A stretch of DNA of 64,000 bases from positions 62,001-126,000 of the forward strand of contig SCSM01000036.1 in assembly GCA_004322215.1 (NCBI GenBank), read 5' to 3'. Every line of letters begins with the position of its first letter. The stretch's first letter is position 1. This DNA comes from Bacteroidota bacterium (lineage in GTDB: Bacteria > Bacteroidota > Ignavibacteria > Kapaibacteriales > UBA2268). This document shows, in pieces, positions 54,401 to 61,877 of this stretch. The notes beneath the pieces were generated by a model. The model saw nothing but the letters and a program-made list of their open reading frames with translations. It was not told the DNA's origin and did not search any database. The position numbers and the translations under genes are program-made.

Positions 54401-54670
54401 GGTGTCGTAGGTATCCGCGGTAGTCTTCCACTGCTTGACGGAGGGTATGTTTACAAACCGGAATTTTCGCATTTCAGCACCGAAGGTGAATGGGTACTTG
54501 AAGGAACCGGAATGACACCTGATATTGATGTTGACAATGACCCTGGACTGGAATACGAGGGTATTGACCAACAGTTGAACAAAGCAGTGGAATTGGTGCT
54601 CGAAGAAATTAAGAGTGGTAAATATCCAAAGATTCCTGCACCACCGAAATTCCCGGATAAGAGTAAGTAA
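51401..54670 (+). CDS. tricorn-type S41 protease with beta-propeller domains
   Basis: 1089 residues from the ATG at 51401 (a GTG at 51392 is less likely); signal peptide MRKAAIVTFILSFLFTCVSFA. The first 500 residues hold PD40/TolB-like blades (LFPRFSPDGTQIAFIG, ASLSPDGNKIAYNR, SIWSPDGKWIAFLSD). A Lys/Asp/Glu-rich insert at about 547-585 is followed by the core domain, a PDZ-like region and the S41-type catalytic part. Likely catalytic residues are His751 (NVGHAYVGG) and Ser976-Asp977 (EISASDGD). Exported here, unlike archaeal cytosolic tricorn; probably degrades peptides in the periplasm. Confidence 0.92.
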   Translation: MRKAAIVTFILSFLFTCVSFAGEGRILRFPNVSETQITFAHGGDIYVVSKSGGLARKITNSEGLELFPRFSPDGTQIAFIGEYDGNREIYVVPSTGGEPKRITYSMDIPGVAERMGPDKIIMQWSNDGKKILYRSRHEMWNSMCGKLYYAPLNGGLPEEVPLPRSGFASLSPDGNKIAYNRVFREFRPWKRYRGGQADDIWIYDFKTKKVENISNNPAQDIIPMWYKDKIYYLSDRDHRLNLFVYDLNTKQTKKLTNFDKYDCKFPSLGAGQIVFENGGYIYLMDLATEQAKKVDIELGDDNLEARTRFVDIKKNITNFEIAPDGNRALFGARGDVFTVPAEKGNIRNLTQTSGVHERSSIWSPDGKWIAFLSDKTGEFEIYIIKPDGTELTQLTNDAKSYRYNLKWSPDSKKILTSDKSMRLYYIDIDSKKETEVAKSDYWEITDYNWSTDNKWIAYMDAFDKNNFGVIYLYSLSNEKKYQVSDEFFNSAEPVFSKDGKYLFFTSNRDFKPTLGNFELSYTYNDMTEIFAVTLQDTLQSPFKFESDEVKVKDEAKKDEDKSPDKKSKKNEDKDESKDIKIDLDGIKNRIFQLPLPGANYWHLTSVNDKLYFIQSVEGKEPVLKSYDLKDKEDNEVGSFSGYEISNDGKKILFESHGDYYLTGLKEKVKPDQKDKLNLSDLKVELNRKEEWTQIFNEVWRQMRDFFYDPNMHGVDWKAMHDLYAEELPYVTHRTDLNYLLSEMNSELNVGHAYVGGGEMSNVDRVPIGLLGAEIEFDSKTGMYKFKKIYDGRNWDEDTRSPLKDPGIDVKNGDYLISIDGIKLDGGMNPYKVLLNKANKFVSLKINSKPSEDGAKEYNIKTISSEKGLVYYNWVEENRRKVDSMTNGKVGYVQIPDMSLQGLNEFVKYFYPQVKKEALIVDDRYNGGGFVSSMIIERLRRVMTMAAIARNQKFADTYPDGVFNGPMVLLLNEISASDGDLFPYQFKKAGLGKLIGKRSWGGVVGIRGSLPLLDGGYVYKPEFSHFSTEGEWVLEGTGMTPDIDVDNDPGLEYEGIDQQLNKAVELVLEEIKSGKYPKIPAPPKFPDKSK

Positions 54671-54674
54671 ACGC

Positions 54675-54708
54675 TGTCTGAACCAGGATTAAAAGGATTA
54701 CACTGATT
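54675..54708. repeat. 34-bp inverted repeat, left copy, flanking the GxxExxY remnant
   Basis: It opens TGTCTGAACCAGGATT and ends GGATTACACTGATT, and is imperfectly complementary to 55135-55168 over the same 34-nt length. It begins 5 bp after the tricorn stop. Confidence 0.75.
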
Positions 54709-54746
54709 GCACTGAATATACAATTAAAATATTTTCAATAAATAGA

Positions 54747-55121
54747 ATGGAATTGAAATACTCAGAAATTACTGGTAAGATAATAGGAGCTGCAATTGAA
54801 GTACATAAAACTCTTGGGAACGGTTTTCAGGAAGTTATATACCAAAGGGCATTGGAATTAGAGTTTCAGGAAAATGGAATTGATTTTGTCCGTGAATTTG
54901 AAATGCCGATATTTTATAAAGGCGAGCAAATTAGCACACGCTGTGTTGATTTTCTTGTTTAAAATATAATCAGTGTAGAAATTAAAGCTATTTTAAAACT
55001 TGAAGATGTACAGTTTGCACATGCTATTAATAATCTTGAAGTATATATAACCTTGAAATAGGATTGCTTTTTAAATTTTGGATGCCGTAGTCTTAAAACT
55101 AAAGGATTGATAAGTTCCTAA
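54747..55121 (+). pseudogene. broken GxxExxY-family gene
   Basis: The first 71 codons read YSEITGKIIGAAIEVHKTLGNGFQEVIYQRALELEF...KGEQISTRCVDFLV, the family core with G-x-x-E-x-x-Y as GNGFQEVIY. A TAA then interrupts, but the same frame continues NIISVEIKAILKLEDVQFAHAINNLEVY, and after a further stop the next frame gives FGCRSLKTKGLI, matching the usual end of the family. So it carries one nonsense change and at least one frameshift. The family is widespread with unknown, possibly nuclease-like, function. Bracketed by 34-bp inverted repeats. Confidence 0.8.
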
Positions 55122-55134
55122 TTTAAATCCGTGA

Positions 55135-55168
55135 AATCAGTGTAATCTGATGAATCCGTGTTCTGACA
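55135..55168. repeat. 34-bp inverted repeat, right copy
   Basis: It opens AATCAGTGTAATCTGA and ends CCGTGTTCTGACA; complement of the left copy with a few mismatches. Together the pair encloses 426 bp including the GxxExxY remnant. Confidence 0.75.
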
Positions 55169-55240
55169 TTTAATTAAGGAGGGGACTTAAGGGGTGGTTT
55201 TTTTTTATTAAATTTATTCGCTTAATTTTGTAATGTAGAT

Positions 55241-55319
55241 TTTGGTGATGGAGTTCACCGTTAACCGCTTAGAAAGCTGATGACTCCTGTTGTATAATAA
55301 TTATATAGGAGTTTTTTTT
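55241..55319 (+). promoter_or_regulatory. fluoride (crcB) riboswitch with terminator/SD-masking platform
   Basis: GGTGATGGAGTTCACC (55244-55259), AACCGC, and GCTGATGACTCC (55276-55287) match the crcB aptamer. ACTCCT (55283-55288) can instead pair with AGGAGT (55307-55312), which is followed by a T8 run: an intrinsic terminator that also buries the AGGAG ribosome site 8 nt before the crcB ATG. Fluoride binding should favour the aptamer and turn crcB on. Confidence 0.93.
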
Positions 55320-55703
55320 ATGCTTAAAAATACATTATTAGTCGGTTTTGGCGGATTTATCGGCAGCGTTCTCAGGTATCTTACCACTTTATTTGTACAT
55401 AAAATAATTATAACAAACTTTCCTCTTGGAACCCTGATTATAAACTTGATTGGTTGTTTTATTATCGGAATATTCTATGGTTTATTCGATAAGGGAAATC
55501 TGTTGTCACCGAATTTAAGGATATTTCTTTCAGTTGGATTATGCGGGGGATTTACTACATTTTCCAACTTTTCGAATGACACCATCAATCTGGTTAATGA
55601 TTCTGAACTTCTGTATTTAATGTTGTATATGGGATTGAGTATTTTCGCTGGAATTTCGATGACATTTTTAGGCAAGAGCATAATAAATTATTTATGGAGT
55701 TGA
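55320..55703 (+). CDS. crcB: fluoride ion channel CrcB/Fluc
   Basis: 127 residues from the ATG at 55320; a TTG 30 bp earlier would start inside the riboswitch platform. Four TM helices: VGFGGFIGSVLRYLTTLF, FPLGTLIINLIGCFIIGIFYG, RIFLSVGLCGGFTTFSNFSND, YMGLSIFAGISMTFLGKSII. GGFIGSVLRY, the N in GTLIINLIGC and GGFTTFSNFS are family landmarks. Works as a dual-topology dimer exporting fluoride. It overlaps or abuts the DUF190 gene. Confidence 0.96.
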   Translation: MLKNTLLVGFGGFIGSVLRYLTTLFVHKIIITNFPLGTLIINLIGCFIIGIFYGLFDKGNLLSPNLRIFLSVGLCGGFTTFSNFSNDTINLVNDSELLYLMLYMGLSIFAGISMTFLGKSIINYLWS

Positions 55704-55705
55704 CC

Positions 55706-56068
55706 ATGAAACTGGAAGGCAAATCGCAGGTTTTGAGAATTTACATTGGCTCATTAGATAAAGCCGGTCACAAACCGATGTATGAATCAATAGTTCTCGA
55801 AGCAAAAAAGTTCGGCATTGCAGGTGCATCTGTATTCAGAGGTGTATTAGCTTACGGAGCCAACAGCATTCTTCATTCTGCAAAGATTTGGGAGTTATCA
55901 GCTGATTTGCCAATCATAATTGAAATGGTTGACCAAAAGGGGAAAATTGAAGCTTTCATTGAGTATTTATCCCAAAAATTTGATATTGAGAAATTTGGGG
56001 GTATGATGACAACTTATGAAGTTGATGTAATTACTTATAAAGCCCATAAGAACGGTAAAAGCAAGTAA
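55706..56068 (+). CDS. DUF190 protein, CrcB-associated
   Basis: 120 residues from the ATG at 55706; the ATG at 55694 would overlap crcB by 10 bp. QVLRIYIGSLDKAGHKPMYESIVLEAKKFGIAGASVFRGVLAYGANS is the DUF190 hallmark, a PII-like ferredoxin fold, ending IIIEMVDQKGKIEAFIEYL. It commonly accompanies crcB and probably modulates fluoride or ion export. Under the same riboswitch. Confidence 0.92.
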   Translation: MKLEGKSQVLRIYIGSLDKAGHKPMYESIVLEAKKFGIAGASVFRGVLAYGANSILHSAKIWELSADLPIIIEMVDQKGKIEAFIEYLSQKFDIEKFGGMMTTYEVDVITYKAHKNGKSK

Positions 56069-56137
56069 ATTGAATATTTTGATTATGATGGTAATATCAT
56101 AATTTGCATCCTGATTTTTTCACAAATGAAATAATTA

Positions 56138-56209
56138 ATGAATGATGAAATTTTAAATACCAACGAACTGACCTATTTCTTCAGCGAGAAATTTGAATTT
56201 TTAATACAA
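56138..56209 (+). pseudogene. duplicated 5' fragment of the lipoate ligase gene
   Basis: It reads MNDEILNTNELTYFFSEKFEF, against MENQLLNTNELTSLFGEKFEF at the start of the complete gene at 57482. Homology stops after about 24 codons, and a different sequence leads into the MFS gene. This is a leftover copy of the ligase start. Confidence 0.75.
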
Positions 56210-56231
56210 GTCATTATCGGGATAATTCATA

Positions 56232-57461
56232 ATGCAGTTCGATAAAAAATCGGCAATCAAATTTATTATTCTTTTGGGAATAATCAGTCTTCTTGGAGAT
56301 GTAATCTATGAAGGAGCCCGCAGTGTAAATGGACCATATTTAAAAATATTGGGAGCGAATGCCGCAGTCGTTGGATTCATTGTCGGATTAGGTGAGTTAC
56401 TCGGTTATGGTATTCGTCTTGTGTCAGGGTATTTCTCAGATAAAACAAAGTCATATTGGCTGTTTACAATAATCGGGTATGGCGTATTAATAACTGTACC
56501 GCTCTTGTCTTTAACGGGTGTCTGGCAGTTTGCCGCATTGTTTATGATAATGGAAAGAATTGGCAAGGCAATTCGAAGTCCGTCGAAGGATACGATTTTA
56601 TCCCTGGCAACAAAGCAGGTGGGTACAGGTTTTGGTTTTGCTTTGCATGAGTTCTTTGACCAAATGGGAGCTATTATTGGACCGCTGATTTTTTCATCTT
56701 TATTTTTTATAATAGGCACGGGTTCAAAATCAGTTACCGATTACAGGCAAGGTTATTCATTATACTTTTATGTTTTTATTATTTTGATGTTCGTATTAAT
56801 CATTACATACTTTTTATTTAAAAATCCTGAGAAATTTGAAACATCAGAAATTCAAAGCAAAGAACATGATAAATTATCAAGAACATTTTGGCTTTATACC
56901 ACTTTTACTTTTTTAACAACGTTCGGCTTCGTCAGCTTTGTTTTGATCGGATACCATTTAAAGCGAAATAATATTGTAAATGATACTGCTATCCCATTGT
57001 TTTATGCTGCTACAATGGCTATTGATGCAATAGTGGCATTGATTATCGGTAAAATTTACGATAAATTAAAGAAAAAGAGGAATAATGAAAAAGCAGGTTT
57101 GCAGTTGTTGTTCATTATACCAATTTTGACAGCAATTATTCCCGTTTTTGTATTCTCAAAAAGCATTGTTCTAATTTTTATAGCTGTTTTTATTTGGGGA
57201 ATTGTAATGGGAACCCATGAAACCATTATGAAAGCTGCGATTGCCGATATAACTTCAATAAAAAAACGAGGTACCGCTTACGGCATATTTAATACATCGT
57301 ATGGTATTGCGATTTTTATTGGCAGTTCCCTGGTTGGTATTCTTTATGATAATTCTTTAATTCTGCTTATTATATTATTAATATCTGTTGAGTTGTCAAC
57401 AATTCCAGTATTAATTAAGTTAAACAGTGAAATACGCTCTAAACGAAATGCATCTAAATAA
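56232..57461 (+). CDS. MFS transporter
   Basis: 409 residues, 11-12 TM helices. First half: FIILLGIISLLGDVIYEGARSVNGPYLKILGANAAVVGFIVGLGELLGYGIRLVSGYFSDKTKSYW has the family A-loop GYFSDK; MIMERIGKAIRSPSKDTILSLA is the cytoplasmic loop motif. Long central loop 'NPEKFETSEIQSKEHDKLSRTFW' splits the halves. Export of a drug or metabolite is plausible; substrate not predictable. It sits between two copies of the lplA start. Confidence 0.88.
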   Translation: MQFDKKSAIKFIILLGIISLLGDVIYEGARSVNGPYLKILGANAAVVGFIVGLGELLGYGIRLVSGYFSDKTKSYWLFTIIGYGVLITVPLLSLTGVWQFAALFMIMERIGKAIRSPSKDTILSLATKQVGTGFGFALHEFFDQMGAIIGPLIFSSLFFIIGTGSKSVTDYRQGYSLYFYVFIILMFVLIITYFLFKNPEKFETSEIQSKEHDKLSRTFWLYTTFTFLTTFGFVSFVLIGYHLKRNNIVNDTAIPLFYAATMAIDAIVALIIGKIYDKLKKKRNNEKAGLQLLFIIPILTAIIPVFVFSKSIVLIFIAVFIWGIVMGTHETIMKAAIADITSIKKRGTAYGIFNTSYGIAIFIGSSLVGILYDNSLILLIILLISVELSTIPVLIKLNSEIRSKRNASK

Positions 57462-57481
57462 ATAAATTTTGAATAGAATTA

Positions 57482-58237
57482 ATGGAAAATCAATTATTAA
57501 ATACAAACGAATTGACAAGTTTATTCGGTGAGAAGTTTGAGTTTATCGATACCGGCTTTTCGACAGGTCAATTCAATATGGATTTTGATGTTTTAAGGAC
57601 TAAGGAGGTAGCAGAAGGTAAAGCATTGCCAATGTTTCGGGTTTATGGATGGAAACCCTGGGCTGTCTCGCTTGGTTATAATCAAAGAGCAGAAGAAATT
57701 GACGAGAAACTTTGTAAGGAGAAAGGATTTGATATAGTAAGGAGGCCTACAGGAGGCAGGGCTGTCCTGCATGCAAATGAAATCACATATTCAGTAGTTG
57801 TGAACCTGCCTGACGGATTGACTATTCACGATATTTACAGGGAAATTCATACTATTTTATTGAAGGCATTCATTTCAATGGGATGCAAAAACATCGGATT
57901 CGAGAAGTCCCAGACAGATTTCAGGGAGCATTATAAAAGCCAGGAAATGTCTGTATCATGTTTCACAAGTTCAGCCAGATATGAAATAGAATATGAAAGC
58001 AGGAAAGTCGTAGGAAGTGCACAGCGGCTTTACGGGAAGACATTGCTGCAACATGGCTCGATTCTGATTTCAAAGGGGCATGAGCAGATAGCTGATGTTA
58101 TACAAACAAAAAGTGAAGCAGAAAGAAAAAAATTAAGCCGATATTTGTTCAACCATTCAGCCACTCTTGAAGAATCATCGAACGGAAATTTAAATTATGA
58201 TGTGGCAAAAGAACATATTTTTAATTTGCTGAAATAA
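57482..58237 (+). CDS. lplA: lipoate/octanoate protein ligase family enzyme
   Basis: 251 residues of the BPL/LPL fold. Signature RRPTGGRAVLHANEITYSVV (R-x-x-GGxxVxHxxxxxxS) at about 84-105, FREHYKSQEMSVSCFTSSARYEIEY, KVVGSAQRLYGKTLLQHGSILI with the catalytic Lys in the KVVGSAQ segment. Could be a lipoate-protein ligase or an octanoyl-transferase (LipM-like); the symbol is used in the broad sense. It starts 20 bp after the MFS gene. Confidence 0.87.
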   Translation: MENQLLNTNELTSLFGEKFEFIDTGFSTGQFNMDFDVLRTKEVAEGKALPMFRVYGWKPWAVSLGYNQRAEEIDEKLCKEKGFDIVRRPTGGRAVLHANEITYSVVVNLPDGLTIHDIYREIHTILLKAFISMGCKNIGFEKSQTDFREHYKSQEMSVSCFTSSARYEIEYESRKVVGSAQRLYGKTLLQHGSILISKGHEQIADVIQTKSEAERKKLSRYLFNHSATLEESSNGNLNYDVAKEHIFNLLK

Positions 58238-58464
58238 TTATTATATATTTTATTTAAAAATTTGTCAATACAAAATATATGTAGTCAAATTTGTTACATA
58301 ATTTGATTAATTTGTACTACATAAATATCATAGTTATTGCTATTAACAATTATGATTAAGTTTAAGTATTTTTGAAATCTTGGCTATTTTCGTATTCATT
58401 TTTTAAAAAATGTATCGCTATGAAATGAAACAAATAAAATTAAATAAACTATGAAGGATTTAAT

Positions 58465-61173
58465 ATGACAAAATTTTTTTTTCTTTTTATAGGATTATAT
58501 ATAATAATCTCATTCTCGCAAATTGGCGCACAAAATTTTGACCCGTCGACAATTCCGGATAATTATGGTTCAACCCATTTCGGAACGGATTTCTGGCTGA
58601 CATTCCATCCGAATTACCAGGCAGCACAATCTTCCAATTCAATCAGGATATATGTCAGTTCCTTAGTCGAAACATCTGTGAAGATTGAGGTTCCCGGAAG
58701 GGGATACCAGGCACAATCGAATACGATACCATATAATACGATACAATTCGATATACCGATAACAATAGGACAGCCGTTTTCAGGAGGTATGTCAACGGCT
58801 CCCCCGATAGAACAGGTTTATGGCGGTGCAGGAATTCATGTTACCTCGGCTGACCCTGTCGTTGTTTATGGTTTGGCGAGAGGAAGCGGTTCCAGCGACG
58901 GATACATGGCAATACCGATTTCAACATGGGGGAGAGAATATATTGTTGCATCATGGGCAGACGGTGCTAATAACGAAACTGAATACAGGCCAAGTTATGT
59001 AAGTATTATAGCAGCTTATGATAATACGAGAGTGAGCTTTATCCTCGGAGGGAACAGCAGCACACAAACAAAAGGCGGAATGAAACCAGGTGAGATGAAG
59101 CAATTTACATTATACACCGGGGATGTTGTCGTATTTCCTTCGATGGGAAAAAACGCCGATTTGTCAGGTAGTAAAATAATAGCAACCAAACCGGTTGCTG
59201 TAGTTACAGGCAACAGGTGTGCGGCAATTCCCGAAACGGAGAACAACTGCGATTATCTGATTGAACAGGAATTGCCTATGCAGGTATGGGGTAAGGAGTT
59301 TCATGTTGCTCCGATTAATAAAAGAAAGAAGAACCCGATTATTAAAATCATGTCAAAGGAAGAAGGAAATAAAATTTTTAAAAACGGAGTCGAAATAGCT
59401 TCAATTAAAAATATTGGCGGTCTGGAAGGAGACGGATGGCTGCGTATGAGAACTGATAACGGGAAACCGGCACCGGTAACTATACGCTCGGAAAAACCCT
59501 CGTGTATTACATTGTTCAATCCTTCGAGGTCGGAAGACACAATTAACATTGACCCGTTCCAGATGATTCAGATTCCCGATGAACATTATCAAAAGGATGT
59601 GTTCTTTACTACACCGAGTGCAAAATATTACCTGGAATTTCCTTCGAATTACGTTAATATAATTTATGAATCTGATGACCTGGGTACAGTACCCGATGAC
59701 CTTCAATTCGCACAGGAGCCAAACGGCAAATTGCAATGGGAAAGAGTCAATCTGACCAGTCCGGCTTCGGGAGTAGCGTTTTTGGGTACACAAAGCGGTA
59801 AAAGGTATTACCTGAAACAATTCCAGCTTCCTTCCTACGGAGCTTATAAATTCAGGGCAAACAATCCCATTATGGTTTATGTTTATGGTTATTCGGAAAC
59901 TGCATCCTATGGATATCCGGCATCAGCCGAATTAATCAACATGGAGAAAGAACTCGATACGTTGGGACCGGTTCCTGAGTACACTGTCGAATGTGACGGC
60001 ACTGTGGACAATGCGAGCACAGAGGATTATCCCAATAATGCAAACTGCTCTAATTTAGCTGTTGTCTGCTACCAAAATTACAGCAGCTTTAATTATAACT
60101 TCAGTTACACGCCTTTTATGCCGGGTGAAAAAAACAAAACGAACTGGAACCTCAGTGTTAAGGATAAAAGCAAAGATGCCAGGGCGGTGATAACATTTGG
60201 CGATAAAACAGGACATGACACAACAATCGTTATAAATTATTTTGTCAGAAAACCCGCTTTCAGCAAAAGTATTACAGACCTTGGTTTAGTAAGAGTCGGA
60301 AATAGCGAGGTGTCGGAATTCTGGTTGAATAATCAATCTTCATCTTCACCCCTGGTATTGAATAATATATTTTTAAAATATAATGACAGGGGATTCGAGC
60401 TTCTCGATTCGAATCTCGATGTTATAAGTTTACCATTAGTAATTCCGGCGCTCGATTCTTTTAAAATTAAAATCAGGTTTACAAATCCTCAAAGTGGGAT
60501 GTATTCGGATTCGATAGGGATTAGCGATGAGTGTTATTCCTGGATGTTAGGATATGTTAAAGCCGAAGCAGGCAAACCGAAAATTTCGGTTTCTGATTTC
60601 AATTTTCCCGATACCTACCTGCTATCAAAGACATCCGGGCAGATTGCTATCAGGAATGAAGGTAATTACAATCTGGTAATCACCGGCTATAATCCTCCAT
60701 CGGACACTGCATTTTCAATTGATATACTGGATATTTCAATAACTAAGCCATTGATTATAGGACCAAGCCAGATATTCACATTCGAAGCAATGTTCCTGCC
60801 CGAAGAGGAAAGAAATTACATTGATTCGATTGTTTTCATTAATGATGCTAATGAAACCGATGCCACTGCTATAATAACAGGTAAAGGTACAGTTAAAGTA
60901 GCTGTTGATGGCGAAAAGAATATTGTTGAGAATTATTTATCGGTTTATCCTAATCCCGCCGATAACAAATTAGTTGTCAGAACTAATAATTCAATTCAGC
61001 CAATCAGCATTAATATATATGATATATATGGCAATGAAATTATCGAAAAAGGATTTGAGAATGGAAATTCAACGATTATTCTCGATGTTACCGGTATGTC
61101 AAACGGAATATATTTTATGATTCTGAATACAAGCAGGGAAATCATCAAATCGAATTTCAGCATAGTCAGATAA
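58465..61173 (+). CDS. large IgGFc-binding-like secreted protein with ASH-like and sorting domains
   Basis: 902 residues. Signal peptide MTKFFFLFIGLYIIISFSQIGA. IgGFc-binding region about 30-490 (HFGTDFWLTFHPN, YMAIPISTWGREYIVASWAD, YVSIIAAYDNTRVSFILGG, GSKIIATKPVAVVTGNRC). Next a segment (DGTVDNASTEDYP, FNYNFSYTPFMPGEKNKTNW) and ASH-like units (ITDLGLVRVGNSEVSEFWL, ISVSDFNFPDTYLLSKTSGQIAIRN) homologous to the 38.8-kb protein, and a sorting domain (VYPNPADNKLVVRTN, GMSNGIYFMIL). In effect the 36.9- and 38.8-kb genes fused. A terminator follows. Confidence 0.85.
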   Translation: MTKFFFLFIGLYIIISFSQIGAQNFDPSTIPDNYGSTHFGTDFWLTFHPNYQAAQSSNSIRIYVSSLVETSVKIEVPGRGYQAQSNTIPYNTIQFDIPITIGQPFSGGMSTAPPIEQVYGGAGIHVTSADPVVVYGLARGSGSSDGYMAIPISTWGREYIVASWADGANNETEYRPSYVSIIAAYDNTRVSFILGGNSSTQTKGGMKPGEMKQFTLYTGDVVVFPSMGKNADLSGSKIIATKPVAVVTGNRCAAIPETENNCDYLIEQELPMQVWGKEFHVAPINKRKKNPIIKIMSKEEGNKIFKNGVEIASIKNIGGLEGDGWLRMRTDNGKPAPVTIRSEKPSCITLFNPSRSEDTINIDPFQMIQIPDEHYQKDVFFTTPSAKYYLEFPSNYVNIIYESDDLGTVPDDLQFAQEPNGKLQWERVNLTSPASGVAFLGTQSGKRYYLKQFQLPSYGAYKFRANNPIMVYVYGYSETASYGYPASAELINMEKELDTLGPVPEYTVECDGTVDNASTEDYPNNANCSNLAVVCYQNYSSFNYNFSYTPFMPGEKNKTNWNLSVKDKSKDARAVITFGDKTGHDTTIVINYFVRKPAFSKSITDLGLVRVGNSEVSEFWLNNQSSSSPLVLNNIFLKYNDRGFELLDSNLDVISLPLVIPALDSFKIKIRFTNPQSGMYSDSIGISDECYSWMLGYVKAEAGKPKISVSDFNFPDTYLLSKTSGQIAIRNEGNYNLVITGYNPPSDTAFSIDILDISITKPLIIGPSQIFTFEAMFLPEEERNYIDSIVFINDANETDATAIITGKGTVKVAVDGEKNIVENYLSVYPNPADNKLVVRTNNSIQPISINIYDIYGNEIIEKGFENGNSTIILDVTGMSNGIYFMILNTSREIIKSNFSIVR

Positions 61174-61198
61174 ATAAAATTGTAAATTGAAATACTCT

Positions 61199-61229
61199 GA
61201 GACAGGCGAACCGCCTGTCTCTTTTTTTT
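61199..61229 (+). terminator. Rho-independent terminator
   Basis: GAGACAGGCG (61199-61208) and CGCCTGTCTC (61212-61221) with a 3-nt loop, then eight T. It ends the 58.5-kb transcript. Confidence 0.95.
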
Positions 61230-61371
61230 TAAATAATTTGAAATAATAATCAATAAATAATTAGTATTTCATCTTACGCAAAATATTTGTAATTGTGAAA
61301 ACAACAAATTTTCAATTTCAAATTTTTAATTTTCATAGAATTTTCAATAGACTAATTTAAAATTTAAAAAT

Positions 61372-61502
61372 GAATAGCCACTATTTTTAAATAGTGGGAT
61401 AGATTTAGACCAATCCTCGAGACTTTAGTCACTTATTTTAAGTGGATAAATTCCAGATTGTGGTGACGCAACAAGTCCAGTACTTAATAGTTGTGGCTAT
61501 TC
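61372..61502 (-). mobile_element. MITE-like palindromic element, copy 2
   Basis: 131 bp, inverted relative to copy 1 at 25944. Left hairpin CCACTATTTTTAAATAGTGG (61378-61397); right end GTGGCTATTC. The core GACTTTAGTCACTTATTT is the complement of that in copy 1. It lies in the 704-bp gap 61174-61877, which also holds the terminator and promoter copy C. Confidence 0.75.
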
Positions 61503-61596
61503 ATAAAATTTATTCATTGAAAATTAATAATTATCGAATGGGAAAATAATAACTTTTGCGAAAGGTGAGTTAGTATATAATAAATTTCAATTCCAC

Positions 61597-61628
61597 TGTA
61601 ACTTTTTGCGATTTTTCCGGTTATTACA
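61597..61628 (+). promoter_or_regulatory. putative ECF promoter, copy C
   Basis: TGTAACTTTTT (61597-61607) and CGGTTATTACA (61618-61628), again at 21-nt offset. It lies about 250 bp before the ATG at 61878, implying a long AT-rich leader that contains a TATATATATA run near 61697-61708. Confidence 0.55.
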
Positions 61629-61877
61629 ATTATAAGAATGACATATTTAAAAAATTTAATTTATTTTTGAAACTTTTTATCGTTTCATGTGTCATTATAT
61701 ATATATATGGTACAATTTTTAAAATTGTTCGTACAAATTCTAATAAAGTGTACAAATTAATATGAATATCCTGTATTATTCAAACTATTTGTATATTGTA
61801 TTAATCAAATATTAAATATTCAAAAAAATAGTAAAAAGCTAAATCATAATTTAAAAATAAATATAATAGGATTTATT

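Noticed and set aside
58291..58321. TTGTTACATAATTT...TTGTACTACA, a possible fifth copy of the ECF motif upstream of the 58.5-kb gene
   Set aside because: Both blocks are degenerate and the offset does not match 21 nt when the best-conserved bases are aligned.
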